Assembly: GCF_000157995.1 (NCBI RefSeq)
Contig: NZ_GG657557.1
Coordinates: forward strand, 54,211 to 90,681
From: Holdemania filiformis DSM 12042
Lineage (GTDB): Bacteria > Bacillota_I > Bacilli_A > Erysipelotrichales > Erysipelotrichaceae
Direction: 5' to 3'
DNA length: 36,471 nt
Positions 26,731 to 35,405 of this stretch are shown piece by piece. A program made the translations under genes and the position numbers. The notes under the pieces were generated by a model. The model made no database searches and had not been told where the DNA came from. It worked only from the letters and a program-made list of their open reading frames with translations. The first letter of the stretch is position 1. The number at the start of each line of letters is the position of its first letter.

Positions 26731-28473
26731 GTGTTGCTTAACGCCAGAGGTAAAAAATTTCTTTCGTATTACCGGCCTTATTTAAGGCTGTTTATCGCGG
26801 ATATGGTCTGCGCCTTCATCGTCGCGGCGATCTCCTTGATCTTTCCGCTGTTGACGCGCTACATCACCAACACGGTGCTCGTATCGTCGCAGTCCGTACA
26901 GCTGGATTTGATTTTCAAGATCGGTCTGGTGATGGTCGGATTGATCATCATCGAGCTGCTCTGCAACTTCTTCATCACTTATAAAGGCCATTATATGGGC
27001 GCCATGATGGAACATGATATGCGCAACGAGCTGTTCAGTCATTATCAGAAATTGTCGTTCAGCTTCTATGACGAACAGAAAACCGGGCAGCTGATGTCAC
27101 GGCTGACTAACGATCTGTTTTCCTTAACCGAGCTGTATCACCACGGCCCGGAGGACGTCGTCATTTCGATCATCAAGTTTTTCGGCGCGTTCTTCATCTT
27201 ACTTTCCATCAACGTGCCGCTGACGTTGATCATCTTCTCAATCCTGCCGATCATGCTTGTCTTCGCCTTGTACTTTAATAAGAAAATGGGCAAAGCCTTC
27301 AAGCAGAATAAAGAACGGGTGGGCGATATCAACGCCCGGATCGAAGACAATCTGTCCGGCATCCGCGTCGTTAAATCGTTTACCAGCGAAGGCAGCGAGC
27401 TGGAGAAATTCGGCATGGAAAACAACCGGTACGTCAAGTCGCGTAAGAACAGCTACCGGATCATGGCCTATTATCATTCGGGTCTTAACGCTTTCACCAC
27501 AATGATCACCGTCGTCGTTATTCTTGCCGGATCGACGTTTATTTCGATGAAATGGATTTTGTTAGGCGATCTGTTAACCTATCTGCTTTATATCAACAAC
27601 CTGACGGAACCGGTCAAGAAGCTGATCAACTTTACCGAACAGTTTCAGGAAGGCATCACCGGCTTCCAGCGGTTTATGGAAATCATGGAAGTTGAGCCGG
27701 ACATTCAGGATGATCCGCATGCGCAGATCCTGGCTGACGTCGAGGGTGCGGTGGATTTCGAGGATGTCGGCTTTAAATATGCCTCCTCCCCGGATTACGT
27801 CCTGAAGCACATCGATCTGCATGTCGAACCGGGGGAATATCTGGCGCTGGTCGGATCTTCCGGTGCAGGCAAAACAACACTGTGTTCCCTGATTCCGCGG
27901 TTTTATGAGGTCAGCGAGGGCCGGATCCTTGTCGATGGTCAGGATATCCGCAATGTAACGATGAAATCGCTGCGTTCCTGCATCGGCATCGTCCAGCAGG
28001 ATGTGTATTTGTTCGCCGGCAACGTCATGGACAACATCCGCTACGGCCGACCGGAAGCGAGCGAGGAGGAAGTGATCGCCGCCGCCAAAGCTGCCAATGC
28101 GCATGATTTCATTATGGAGCTGCCAAACGGGTATAATACAGATATCGGGCAGCGCGGCGTTAAATTATCCGGCGGTCAGAAACAGCGCTTATCCATTGCG
28201 CGCGTCTTCTTAAAGAATCCGCCAATCCTGATTTTTGACGAAGCGACCAGCGCGCTGGACAACGAAAGTGAAAAGGTCGTTCAGGATTCACTGGAACGGC
28301 TGGCCCGCAACCGCACGACGTTCGTCATCGCGCACCGCCTCTCAACGATCCGCAACGCCAAGCGCATCGTTGTGCTGGGCGAGGAAGGGATTCTGGAACA
28401 AGGCGGTCATGCCGAGCTGATGGCCGCGGACGGCGCTTACGCGCATTTGTACCGCATGCAATTTGAACATTGA
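26731..28473 (+). CDS. ABC exporter, fused membrane and ATPase domains
   Basis: A 580-aa half-transporter of the MsbA/LmrA type. Residues 1-320 hold six membrane helices, and 335-575 the nucleotide-binding domain with Walker A GSSGAGKTT (from G375), signature LSGGQ (from L479), Walker B ILIFDEATSALD and the H-loop in VIAHRLST. Two copies, or one with a partner, form a pump that exports lipids, drugs or peptides. The start codon is GTG at 26731 or TTG at 26734, both close after AGGGGG; GTG is used here. Only one such gene is present, so a homodimer is likely. A membrane protein gene follows after 18 bases. The substrate cannot be told. Confidence 0.93.
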   Translation: MLLNARGKKFLSYYRPYLRLFIADMVCAFIVAAISLIFPLLTRYITNTVLVSSQSVQLDLIFKIGLVMVGLIIIELLCNFFITYKGHYMGAMMEHDMRNELFSHYQKLSFSFYDEQKTGQLMSRLTNDLFSLTELYHHGPEDVVISIIKFFGAFFILLSINVPLTLIIFSILPIMLVFALYFNKKMGKAFKQNKERVGDINARIEDNLSGIRVVKSFTSEGSELEKFGMENNRYVKSRKNSYRIMAYYHSGLNAFTTMITVVVILAGSTFISMKWILLGDLLTYLLYINNLTEPVKKLINFTEQFQEGITGFQRFMEIMEVEPDIQDDPHAQILADVEGAVDFEDVGFKYASSPDYVLKHIDLHVEPGEYLALVGSSGAGKTTLCSLIPRFYEVSEGRILVDGQDIRNVTMKSLRSCIGIVQQDVYLFAGNVMDNIRYGRPEASEEEVIAAAKAANAHDFIMELPNGYNTDIGQRGVKLSGGQKQRLSIARVFLKNPPILIFDEATSALDNESEKVVQDSLERLARNRTTFVIAHRLSTIRNAKRIVVLGEEGILEQGGHAELMAADGAYAHLYRMQFEH

Positions 28474-28491
28474 TCTGAAGGAGGTTTTACT

Positions 28492-29229
28492 ATCTCACAA
28501 TTCTTCTGCTTCTGGGATGAAGTGATTCCCGGCACGGCTTATGGTTTTCTAAGCCCGCTGCACATTCTGGAAATTCTAATGATTCCGCTCAGTTTGTTCT
28601 GGCTGATCCGCTGGACGCGGACGCATTCCCGGCAAACCGCCCGCCAGCTGCTTTACGGCATGGCAATCGCCGTCCCGCTTTTGGAATTAATGCGGATTTT
28701 GTGGCTGGTCTGGCTGGGTGAAGGGTATTGGGTAAAGCTGCTGCCGCTGCATTTATGCGGTCTGCAGGTGTTCTTCATTCCGCTGGCGGTGTTTTCACGC
28801 AGTCTGCCGCTGCGCAGTTATGTCTGGGCGACGTCCATTTTAGGCGGAATTACCGCAATCGTATATCCGGCGGGAATCGTCGGTACTTACCCCTTTTTTC
28901 ACTTTCAGACATTCCAGAGTTTTGCGCTGCATCTGCTTTTGATCCTGACGCCGGTTCTCATGTTTCTGGCTGACGATTATTCGCCGCGGTTAAGCCAGCT
29001 GCCTTCCGTCATCGCAATTCTGGGCGGCAGCGCGCTGTGCGCCTTCGCTGTGGACTGGATCTGGGGACAGAATTACATGTTTCTGCGGGAAGTCCCGGAA
29101 ATTGGATTTCTGCAGGCAATCATGAAGCTGGGCGGTTATCCGGCCTACTGGCTGACACTGGGGGCGGCGGTCATCGCCGGCTGCACGCTTCTGCTTGCTT
29201 TCGGTCAGTATTGGAAAAAAAGAGATTGA
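28492..29229 (+). CDS. YwaF/TIGR02206-type membrane protein with a likely ATC start
   Basis: A 245-aa protein with about seven membrane segments, of the family of uncharacterised integral membrane proteins that includes YwaF. Motifs are FLSPLHILEI, LLPLHLCGLQVFFIPL, FFHFQTFQSF and GGYPAYWLTLGAA. The frame opens upstream of the first ordinary start (GTG, 28522, no ribosome binding site). An ATC at 28492 lies exactly seven bases after AAGGAGG, and its product, (M)SQFFCFWDEVIPG, looks like the expected family N-terminus. ATC is a rare start, so either it is used or an ATG has mutated. It is cotranscribed with the ABC exporter, 18 bases downstream. Function unknown. Confidence 0.75.
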   Translation: MSQFFCFWDEVIPGTAYGFLSPLHILEILMIPLSLFWLIRWTRTHSRQTARQLLYGMAIAVPLLELMRILWLVWLGEGYWVKLLPLHLCGLQVFFIPLAVFSRSLPLRSYVWATSILGGITAIVYPAGIVGTYPFFHFQTFQSFALHLLLILTPVLMFLADDYSPRLSQLPSVIAILGGSALCAFAVDWIWGQNYMFLREVPEIGFLQAIMKLGGYPAYWLTLGAAVIAGCTLLLAFGQYWKKRD

Positions 29230-29262
29230 AAGGAGTCCCGGTCTGGGTGCTTTCAATCTTTT
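29221..29262. terminator. Bidirectional terminator between convergent genes
   Basis: AGATTGAAAG and CTTTCAATCT form a perfect 10-bp stem around 17 bases, followed by TTTTTG on the plus strand and by CTTTTTTTCC on the minus strand. It overlaps the stop codon of the YwaF-like gene and also serves the chorismate mutase gene. Confidence 0.88.
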
Positions 29263-29317
29263 TGTTTGGGCTCTTTTTTATTCTGACAAAGTGGATTATT
29301 GGAAGGGAGACCGCCCC

Positions 29318-29605
29318 TTATTCGTCCTGGGAAGCCGCTAACAGCGTCTTTTGATACCGCCGGGATAATTCCATCTGCTTGATTAACAACTCCTCGTAAT
29401 ACGGCTTTAAAACGGGATCCTGGATCCGGGCAACGCCCTTTTCAATCACGATCTGTTCCCGTGCCGCATCCAAGATCGGCAGGTTGTGTTCCTTCTTATA
29501 CGCCAGCACCTGTTGAACAGCGGTCATCCGCTTTTCAAACAATTCCGCCATCTGCGCGTCGACCTCATTGATGACTTCCCGCGCCTGTTGTAAACAATCT
29601 TTCAT
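29318..29605 (-). CDS. aroQ: Chorismate mutase (AroQ type)
   Basis: A 95-aa all-helical protein of the AroQ fold, converting chorismate to prephenate for phenylalanine and tyrosine synthesis. The N-terminal helix (REVINEVDAQMAELFEKRMT), then YKKEHNLPILDAAREQIV and the last helix (YYEELLIKQMELSRRYQ) follow the family pattern with the active-site Arg, Lys and Glu/Gln positions. The start is 29605, with GGAGG six bases upstream. The open frame runs on through the antisense of the tRNA gene, but those residues are spurious. The gene is monofunctional and alone, divergent from tRNA-Ala. By length it is a free-standing mutase rather than part of a fusion. Confidence 0.9.
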   Translation of the reverse strand: MKDCLQQAREVINEVDAQMAELFEKRMTAVQQVLAYKKEHNLPILDAAREQIVIEKGVARIQDPVLKPYYEELLIKQMELSRRYQKTLLAASQDE

Positions 29606-29624
29606 AACTTTCCTCCTTATAATC

Positions 29625-29652
29625 TTGACAATTCGAAAAATGGTGGTAAACT
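29625..29652 (+). promoter_or_regulatory. Promoter of the tRNA-Ala gene
   Basis: TTGACA, a 16-base spacer and TAAACT; the start lies a few bases before the tRNA at 29666. Confidence 0.75.
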
Positions 29653-29665
29653 TAATATCGTGTCT

Positions 29666-29741
29666 GGGGCCGTAGCTCAGCTGGGAGAGCGTTGCGTTCG
29701 CAATGCAAAGGTCGCGAGTTCGATCCTCGTCGGCTCCACCA
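29666..29741 (+). tRNA. tRNA-Ala (anticodon CGC)
   Basis: A complete cloverleaf: acceptor GGGGCCG/CGGCTCC with the G3-U70 pair that marks alanine, D-arm GCTC/GAGC, anticodon loop TTCGCAA with CGC at the centre, T-arm GCGAG/CTCGT with TTCGATC, and encoded CCA. It reads GCG codons. Confidence 0.95.
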
Positions 29742-29753
29742 GATTTCAAATCC

Positions 29754-29785
29754 GACAGGAACGTTAGTTCCTGTCTTTTATTTTG
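29754..29785 (+). terminator. Terminator of tRNA-Ala
   Basis: GACAGGAAC, a GTTA loop and GTTCCTGTC form a perfect 9-bp stem followed by TTTTATTTTG, 13 bases after the tRNA. Confidence 0.92.
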
Positions 29786-29936
29786 TATTATACACTGATT
29801 AACTGAAAAAGAAAAAGTATTTCTGCCTTTCTTGTCAGGGAAAGCGAATCAGGATCGTTGACTCCGATTCAAAGAAATAGGAAGGACGCTTGTTCGTTTT
29901 GCCTATTCTAGCCTCTCAGCGATGACCTTAAGCTTG

Positions 29937-29972
29937 AAAAAATCCAGAGACCCGGCAAGGTTTCTGGATTTT
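29937..29972. terminator. Bidirectional terminator after the PH-like gene
   Basis: AAAATCCAGA and TCTGGATTTT pair around an inner ACC/GGT stem. The minus strand ends in TTTTTTC, 38 bases after the stop at 30010. Confidence 0.85.
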
Positions 29973-30009
29973 ACTTTGAATTCGTTGTTGTGAGAAATTT
30001 GCCGCCGAA

Positions 30010-30393
30010 TTACGCCGCTTCCACACCGGCTTTTTCCGCCATAAAGTTCAGCCATTTATCCCGCTTCATTAAGGATATTCTGTCTGTGATCTGATTGCCC
30101 GTTTCCGGATCCTCATGCGTGATCGTAATGCCGATCGGCATCAGACTCTGGGAACATTTGCCCAGTTCGCGGATCGTCTTGTAGGGAATAACAATATTGT
30201 CTTCCAGCATTCCGGTAATCACGATCACCCGGCTTTCCGTAAAATACGCCCAGCCCTGTTTCCATTTGCCCAGCTTGCCTACCAACCGTTCCACATAGCT
30301 GGCCTGCAGGAAATCAACCAAGGTGTCTTCCGGTTCCATGACTCCCAGTTCAATCAGTTTCTGTTTTTGCTTCTCAAGTTTTGATGCGCCCAT
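30010..30393 (-). CDS. PH-like (bPH/GRAM) domain protein
   Basis: A 127-aa soluble protein. A short charged helix (SKLEKQKQKLIELG) is followed by a domain of β-strands and one last helix that reads like a bacterial pleckstrin-homology/GRAM fold: GWAYFTESRVIVITGMLED, IVIPYKTIRELGKCSQSLMP and a C-terminal helix DKWLNFMAEKAG. Such domains occur in membrane and stress proteins and commonly bind lipids or peptides. GGGAGG lies five bases before the ATG. The gene stands alone, with its own terminator. Function is not known, and assignment rests on strand pattern rather than on signature residues. Confidence 0.6.
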   Translation of the reverse strand: MGASKLEKQKQKLIELGVMEPEDTLVDFLQASYVERLVGKLGKWKQGWAYFTESRVIVITGMLEDNIVIPYKTIRELGKCSQSLMPIGITITHEDPETGNQITDRISLMKRDKWLNFMAEKAGVEAA

Positions 30394-30547
30394 ATGAACC
30401 TCCCTGTTAAATTTGTTTCATTATACATCTTTTCACAATTCTTTTCTTGTAAGATATACCACAAAAACCAAATTTTAAGCCATTCCTAATACTTATTCAC
30501 CTGAGATTCCGTTTTCAACCGTTTCACTCTATCCAGCAATGCTCAAT

Positions 30548-30588
30548 AAAGAGACGCTTCACGGCTATCTGCGAAGCGTCTCTTTTCT
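30548..30588. terminator. Terminator of the SBP/GGDEF-EAL operon
   Basis: AAAGAGACGCTTC and GAAGCGTCTCTTT make a perfect 13-bp stem. It begins six bases beyond the end of the GGDEF-EAL gene. The T-run is better on the plus strand (TTTTCTTT). Confidence 0.8.
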
Positions 30589-30593
30589 TTGAT

Positions 30594-33500
30594 CTATTTG
30601 TTCGTAAGCGATTGTTCTTTCTTTTTCTTGTCCACGGCTTTCCGCAAAGCTTCCATGGCTTCCGGACATGGTTCTGGCGGTACCAGCTCGCCTTTTCGGA
30701 AGTAGAACCCCTGCATATAATCCGTGCCGCATTCGATCAGCGCTTCCATTTCCTCGCGGGTTTCCACACCTTCGGCCAGAATTTTAATCTTCCGGCTGCG
30801 GAAATAAACGACTAATCCTTCGTAGAATTCGCGTCGGTTAACATCGCGGTCCAGTCCGCGGATGATGCTCATATCCACTTTGACATAGTTCGGCATGAGA
30901 TCCAGCAGCGTCGCTTCGCCGTTGTAGCCGGTGCCGTAATCATCCAGCGCGATTTCCTGATGCTGATCGATGCAGCGCTGGCGTTTATGAATCGTCGCCA
31001 TTTCCCCCATCTTTTCGCTCTCTGTCAATTCAATGACAACCTGCGAATTATAGCGTCCATACAGGCGATCCAGTTCTTCCAGATCCTCCGGGCTCAGCCG
31101 CAGACTGGAAATCGAGTTGATAAAGAGTTTCTTGCCTTGCAGCCGCTGGTGATAACGATCAACCGCCTCCATCGCCTTAAACCACGTCAGCCGCTCGATC
31201 TGATACAGACGCGACTGCGCGCGGGCGATCCGCAGAACCTCCGACGGCGTTTTCAGGTTTTCCATCTTCGGCCGCATCAGCATTTCATAACCATAGACTG
31301 TCTGCGATTCCACGTCGATAATCGGCTGGAATACAAAATCAATCAGTTCATTTTCAATCAGCCGGTTGAGGTCTTCGCTGCTGTGAAGCATAAACGAATC
31401 CTTGCGGTAGCTTTCAATTTCAAAGTCCTTGATTCCGCCCTTGACGGAGTTTTTAATCTCATACATCGCAAAATCAGCGTATTTGATCAATTCATCCAGG
31501 TTGCGGCTGTCGCGCGGATACCAGGAAACGCCAAAGGAAGCGCGGATCCGGATACTCTTGCCATCCGGCAGCTCCATTTCATAAGCAGCCATCGCTTTTC
31601 GGATTTGTTCAATCTTCTGACGGATTTGGAAATCCGTTTCATAACCGTAGAACAGAACGTAGAACTCGTCGCCCGACATCCGCGCCGCGATTTCATGCGG
31701 ACCGGCGTTATTGCGCAGCACATCTGCCGCGCTGCGGATATAACCGTCGCCGCAGTCGTGACCGTAAGTATCGTTGATATATTTCAGATTGTCCAGATCC
31801 ATCATCATAAACGCCGTAATTTTCAGCTGTTCCGGATGTTCAAAGCGCTCCTGCGCAAAACGCTGGAAAGCCCGGCGGTTCAGCAGGTTCGTCAGAACGT
31901 CGTAATCGCGTTCGTATTCGATACGATGCCGTTCAACCATTTCCGCCGTCACATCCTGCACTACGCCCAGGATCGTCTGCGCCCGCGCCGCGGTTTTTAA
32001 CCGCATCCAGCGTGATCCGCCGCCCTCCTGTTCCAGCTTGATTGTCTTTTCCCGCAGCCGGCCCAAATCCTTCAGATCCAGATCCAATAAACGCAGCTGT
32101 CCGGCAAATTCATCCAGCGTCAGCATGCGGTCTTCGTGGGCCGTCAACGGATCCAGAACGTCGAAAAAGCCAGAGGTGCAGAAAACAGAATTCTTATCCG
32201 CTTCAACCTCAAACGCTCCGATCTGGATCGAAAGCATGCCGATAATCTGCGAAAGCCGGGAACTGTTCTCCGCTACGCTCTTGCTTAATTCCTCAATCGC
32301 CTGGCTTAACTGATCAATTTCCGTAATCCGGATCGGATCCAGATGGATCGGTTTGTTCGGATCGGAGTTTCGGACCTTGCGCGCCAGCGCGCCGATCTGC
32401 CGGGATGGCCGGTAGCTCGCATACATCGTCGCGGCTAACCCCACCAGCATGGATAAAATCATAAAGGTCAGAATGCTGTTCTGCATTTTATGCGAGAAGC
32501 CATACAGCGCATTCTGCGATTCCAGTCCGACTAAAACCCAGCGCTGATGTGAAAACGGCGCGTTGGAATTGTAAAGCTCCAGCGGCTGCAGACTGCCGTA
32601 AATTTTCTGATTCAATTTGAAGGCGGACGTATGGATTAAAGCCCCTTCCCCGGACACATCGGAGTCCTTTTGGAAAAGCAGTTCTTCCGCTTCGCCGAAC
32701 ATGGCAATAAACACCCCGCCGCTGTGCGTCACCTTCTGCAAGGTCAGCCCCTGCTCCTGAGACTGCGTTTCATCGAGGATCGCAAGCATATAGGAACCCG
32801 ACTGATCCGCAAGCAGTTCCTTCGACGGCAGCAGCGATTTCAGATAATCGTCGGCCAGGGAAACCCCCATCACACCCAACACACTTCCGTCGCTGCCGAT
32901 CAGCGGCTGAGTATAGGTAATTGTTTTAATCAGATCTTCATTCAACATGGAGCCGTAACCCCAATATCCCGCGTCTTCACTGGCCAAATCCGGGTCTGAC
33001 CGAACTGCCCGCACCGGATTGTTATAGAAATAGCTCTCCGCCGTGATCTTAAAGCGCGGACTCCAGCCGACGTCCATCGCGATGTCCAAACTCTGCGCCA
33101 CATCTGTCGGCGACCGCTCCATCAACAGATCCGAATTATCATAGGGATTGTTGATCGGATCCAGATCCCGCAGATAGATTCCACTTTTTTCTGTTTCTTC
33201 AGAACCGTTAAGTTCACCCTGCGGCCCTTCAAAGACGAGAAAAACACCGGTCACCGTATTTCTGCGCATCAAAGCGATCAGATCCGGACCGATCTTTTTC
33301 AAAATATCGCTGGTCACGGCCGCCCCCGGCACCAAGTCGGCGACGGTCATGCCGGCTTCGCTGAGCTGCTGCTCAATTTCTTCCTCAATCTTCGTCTGAT
33401 AAATTGAGAAATTGCTCCAGCGCTGAATCATTTCATTTTCTAAATAATTCTTCCGATTGATGACCCGCTCGTTCAGGATTTCCTCAGCGTTGCGGTCAAG

Positions 33501-33614
33501 CTTGGTAATGACGCCGCCGCTGAAAACCAACATCCCAAACAGACTGATCTGAAAAATTTGAACGATGATCAAAGGGATCAGAATACGATTGAAAACACTT
33601 CTTTTTTTCAGCAT
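30594..33614 (-). CDS. Membrane-bound GGDEF-EAL cyclic-di-GMP enzyme
   Basis: A 1006-aa sensor protein. One membrane helix (about 10-32), a large extracellular sensing region of Cache type (about 35-375), a second helix (about 380-400), a HAMP-like linker and a PAS-like segment lead to GGDEF and EAL domains. The cyclase signature is SGDEF in ARMSGDEFYVLF, with Ser in the first position. The phosphodiesterase part has EMLMR, VIELTESE, DDYGTGY, VKVDMS and AEGVET, the metal and catalytic residues being present. No RxxD inhibitory site precedes SGDEF. It may make and break c-di-GMP under control of an external ligand. It follows the lipoprotein gene by 28 bases in the same operon. Confidence 0.92.
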   Translation of the reverse strand: MLKKRSVFNRILIPLIIVQIFQISLFGMLVFSGGVITKLDRNAEEILNERVINRKNYLENEMIQRWSNFSIYQTKIEEEIEQQLSEAGMTVADLVPGAAVTSDILKKIGPDLIALMRRNTVTGVFLVFEGPQGELNGSEETEKSGIYLRDLDPINNPYDNSDLLMERSPTDVAQSLDIAMDVGWSPRFKITAESYFYNNPVRAVRSDPDLASEDAGYWGYGSMLNEDLIKTITYTQPLIGSDGSVLGVMGVSLADDYLKSLLPSKELLADQSGSYMLAILDETQSQEQGLTLQKVTHSGGVFIAMFGEAEELLFQKDSDVSGEGALIHTSAFKLNQKIYGSLQPLELYNSNAPFSHQRWVLVGLESQNALYGFSHKMQNSILTFMILSMLVGLAATMYASYRPSRQIGALARKVRNSDPNKPIHLDPIRITEIDQLSQAIEELSKSVAENSSRLSQIIGMLSIQIGAFEVEADKNSVFCTSGFFDVLDPLTAHEDRMLTLDEFAGQLRLLDLDLKDLGRLREKTIKLEQEGGGSRWMRLKTAARAQTILGVVQDVTAEMVERHRIEYERDYDVLTNLLNRRAFQRFAQERFEHPEQLKITAFMMMDLDNLKYINDTYGHDCGDGYIRSAADVLRNNAGPHEIAARMSGDEFYVLFYGYETDFQIRQKIEQIRKAMAAYEMELPDGKSIRIRASFGVSWYPRDSRNLDELIKYADFAMYEIKNSVKGGIKDFEIESYRKDSFMLHSSEDLNRLIENELIDFVFQPIIDVESQTVYGYEMLMRPKMENLKTPSEVLRIARAQSRLYQIERLTWFKAMEAVDRYHQRLQGKKLFINSISSLRLSPEDLEELDRLYGRYNSQVVIELTESEKMGEMATIHKRQRCIDQHQEIALDDYGTGYNGEATLLDLMPNYVKVDMSIIRGLDRDVNRREFYEGLVVYFRSRKIKILAEGVETREEMEALIECGTDYMQGFYFRKGELVPPEPCPEAMEALRKAVDKKKKEQSLTNK

Positions 33615-33642
33615 ATTCCGGTTACTCCTTTTCTTAAAAACG

Positions 33643-35103
33643 TTACTCCTGGACGATTTCCTGCATCTTTTGGCTCAGCGCTGCGAACCAGGCGTCAAAA
33701 TAAGCGTCTGTTTCGAATTCAGCGGCCGCTTCATCGAGGCTCTGCCCCTGCGCCAGACGTTCAATCACCTGTTCGCGGTCCGCTTTAGCCAGATCCTGCA
33801 TCGAGGTATCCAGCAAAGACCGCGCGTCATTGCCGCCTTCAAAGGCTTTCGTCGTATACAGCTGAACTTCGCTCAGCTGTTTCTCCGCCACTTCGACAAC
33901 GCCGATCATTTCAGCCGATCCCAGCTCCGCATTGTTTTGCATGACTTTTTTAATCGTTTCAATATCATTGGCGGCTTTCTTGACCGGCAGATAACCGGAA
34001 GACAACGAGAATTCAATGTTGCGCTCTTCTTCAGTAAACCATTTTAAGAAAAGAACTGATGCGTATTCATGCTGGGTATCCGAAGCCGTCACGACCATGC
34101 CGGCCCCCTGCTGAACCGCAATCTTCTCGCCTTGCTCAAACATCGGAGCCGGAGCGAGAACGGATTCAATCGGATAGCTTTCGACATCGCTCACCGCCAC
34201 TTCTTTCGGAAAATAAGCCGCGCCGCTGCTGGAACCCACCAGCGCGATCAAATCGCCGGTCTTCGCGTCGTCGGAACGGAAACGTCCCTGCGCCGTAAAG
34301 TAGCCGCGAATATACGGAACATAATAATTATCCCACAGTTTTTTGAAGATCTCGCGATCCAGATTCAGCGTTACCTCATTTCCCGTTACCGCAAAGATCT
34401 CCTTGCCCAGCTGCCGGCTGCCGATGATCATATAGTTCGCCATCGCATCCCGGCCGAAGAACGCCTTGCCGTCGTTTGGCTGCGGCGTCAGACTGTCGGT
34501 CCATTCGTAATAAGCGCGGGCCACCTTCGTCACACCCTCAATGGTCTTCAGATCCTCCAGCGTCGCGCCGCTGGCTTCCGCAAAACGATCCCAGTCGGTT
34601 TTGTTCAGCATCATCAATTCCGTCGACTTGGCAATCGGGAATATTTTCAGACTGCCATCTTCGCCGATCTGCCCTTCGCTTACATATTCGTCACGATAGG
34701 AGTCCAGCTCCGCTTCGCTCATATACTTGTCAATCGAAGCAACCAGTCCTAATTTATCAACTTTATACGCTGTATCGGCATACGCCGCAAAAATATCAGG
34801 AATTTCACCGGCGCCGACCTTCTTTTCCGCCGCTTCCTCAACTTTAGTGATCAGATCATTGACGTTGCCCTGGCTGTAGGCCTCGACAACGATTCCCTTC
34901 TCCGCGCCCACAGTCTCATTGAATTCCGTAACCAGCTCGTCAAACGCCGCCTTCTGCGTTCCGTTGTAATACGTCCAGATTTCCAGCGTCACCGGTTTAT
35001 TCGGATTCAGCAGGCTGTCATAGTTCTCTTCTTTAGCGTCGCAGCCCTGCATCAGCAGCATGCACGCCGTCGCCAACACCCCAAATTTCGTTATTTTTTT
35101 CAT
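33643..35103 (-). CDS. Extracellular solute-binding lipoprotein (family 1)
   Basis: A 486-aa lipoprotein: signal peptide MKKITKFGVLATACMLLM and lipobox MQGC with Cys21. The mature part has the SBP family 1 layout (LEIWTYYNGTQKAAFDELV, GEIPDIFAAYAD, FPIAKSTELMMLNKTDWDR, SVLFLKWFTEEERN), as found for sugar and oligosaccharide binders. There are no permease or ATPase genes beside it; instead a membrane GGDEF-EAL sensor follows 28 bases downstream. It may therefore be a ligand sensor for that protein rather than part of an importer, or may use a permease encoded elsewhere. An AAAGGTG site lies about eight bases before the ATG. No sugar can be assigned. Confidence 0.88.
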   Translation of the reverse strand: MKKITKFGVLATACMLLMQGCDAKEENYDSLLNPNKPVTLEIWTYYNGTQKAAFDELVTEFNETVGAEKGIVVEAYSQGNVNDLITKVEEAAEKKVGAGEIPDIFAAYADTAYKVDKLGLVASIDKYMSEAELDSYRDEYVSEGQIGEDGSLKIFPIAKSTELMMLNKTDWDRFAEASGATLEDLKTIEGVTKVARAYYEWTDSLTPQPNDGKAFFGRDAMANYMIIGSRQLGKEIFAVTGNEVTLNLDREIFKKLWDNYYVPYIRGYFTAQGRFRSDDAKTGDLIALVGSSSGAAYFPKEVAVSDVESYPIESVLAPAPMFEQGEKIAVQQGAGMVVTASDTQHEYASVLFLKWFTEEERNIEFSLSSGYLPVKKAANDIETIKKVMQNNAELGSAEMIGVVEVAEKQLSEVQLYTTKAFEGGNDARSLLDTSMQDLAKADREQVIERLAQGQSLDEAAAEFETDAYFDAWFAALSQKMQEIVQE

Positions 35104-35405
35104 ATTCCCACACCTTTTCTTTATTAGTCTAATTATAATAGTTTCATATTCAAATTACCATATTTTTACGGTGATACGAAATGTTCTTACCTAACCTGAA
35201 ACCAATAAAGTAAAAGCTGATGGTTCATTCCTTTTCTGAGGAATCCTTATATAAATCTTGACTCCCTGCCTGCGCCCGGCCCCGCTTGCCCCGAATCTCT
35301 TCCGCAGGACTGCGCTAACCGGCCGGCGGAATGAATTCCATTGATCTTCAGGGTTTTTCACTTTTATGATGTAAAGGGCGGGAGAATTCCCGCCTTTGCT
35401 TTTGA
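35104..35405. other. Intergenic region before the SBP/GGDEF-EAL operon
   Basis: It holds a possible -10 box (TATAAT on the minus strand near 35136) for the lipoprotein gene, and the hairpin at 35373-35397 after cotJC. Nothing else is recognised, and no ORF has a ribosome binding site. Confidence 0.5.
35373..35397. terminator. Terminator after cotJC
   Basis: GGCGGGA, a four-base loop and TCCCGCC form a perfect 7-bp stem flanked by AAA/TTT. On the minus strand it lies nine bases after the stop codon, with a short T-run (CTTTAC). Confidence 0.65.

Noticed and set aside
29606-29749. N-terminal extension of chorismate mutase through the tRNA region (MKSGGADEDRTRDL...)
   Set aside because: It is the antisense of the tRNA-Ala gene, a well-known false translation. 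The true start at 29605 has a GGAGG site six bases upstream.
30960-32000. 346-codon plus-strand ORF
   Set aside because: It lies fully opposite the GGDEF-EAL gene, which has clear domains. Its translation is Arg/His/Gln-rich, with no motif or ribosome binding site.
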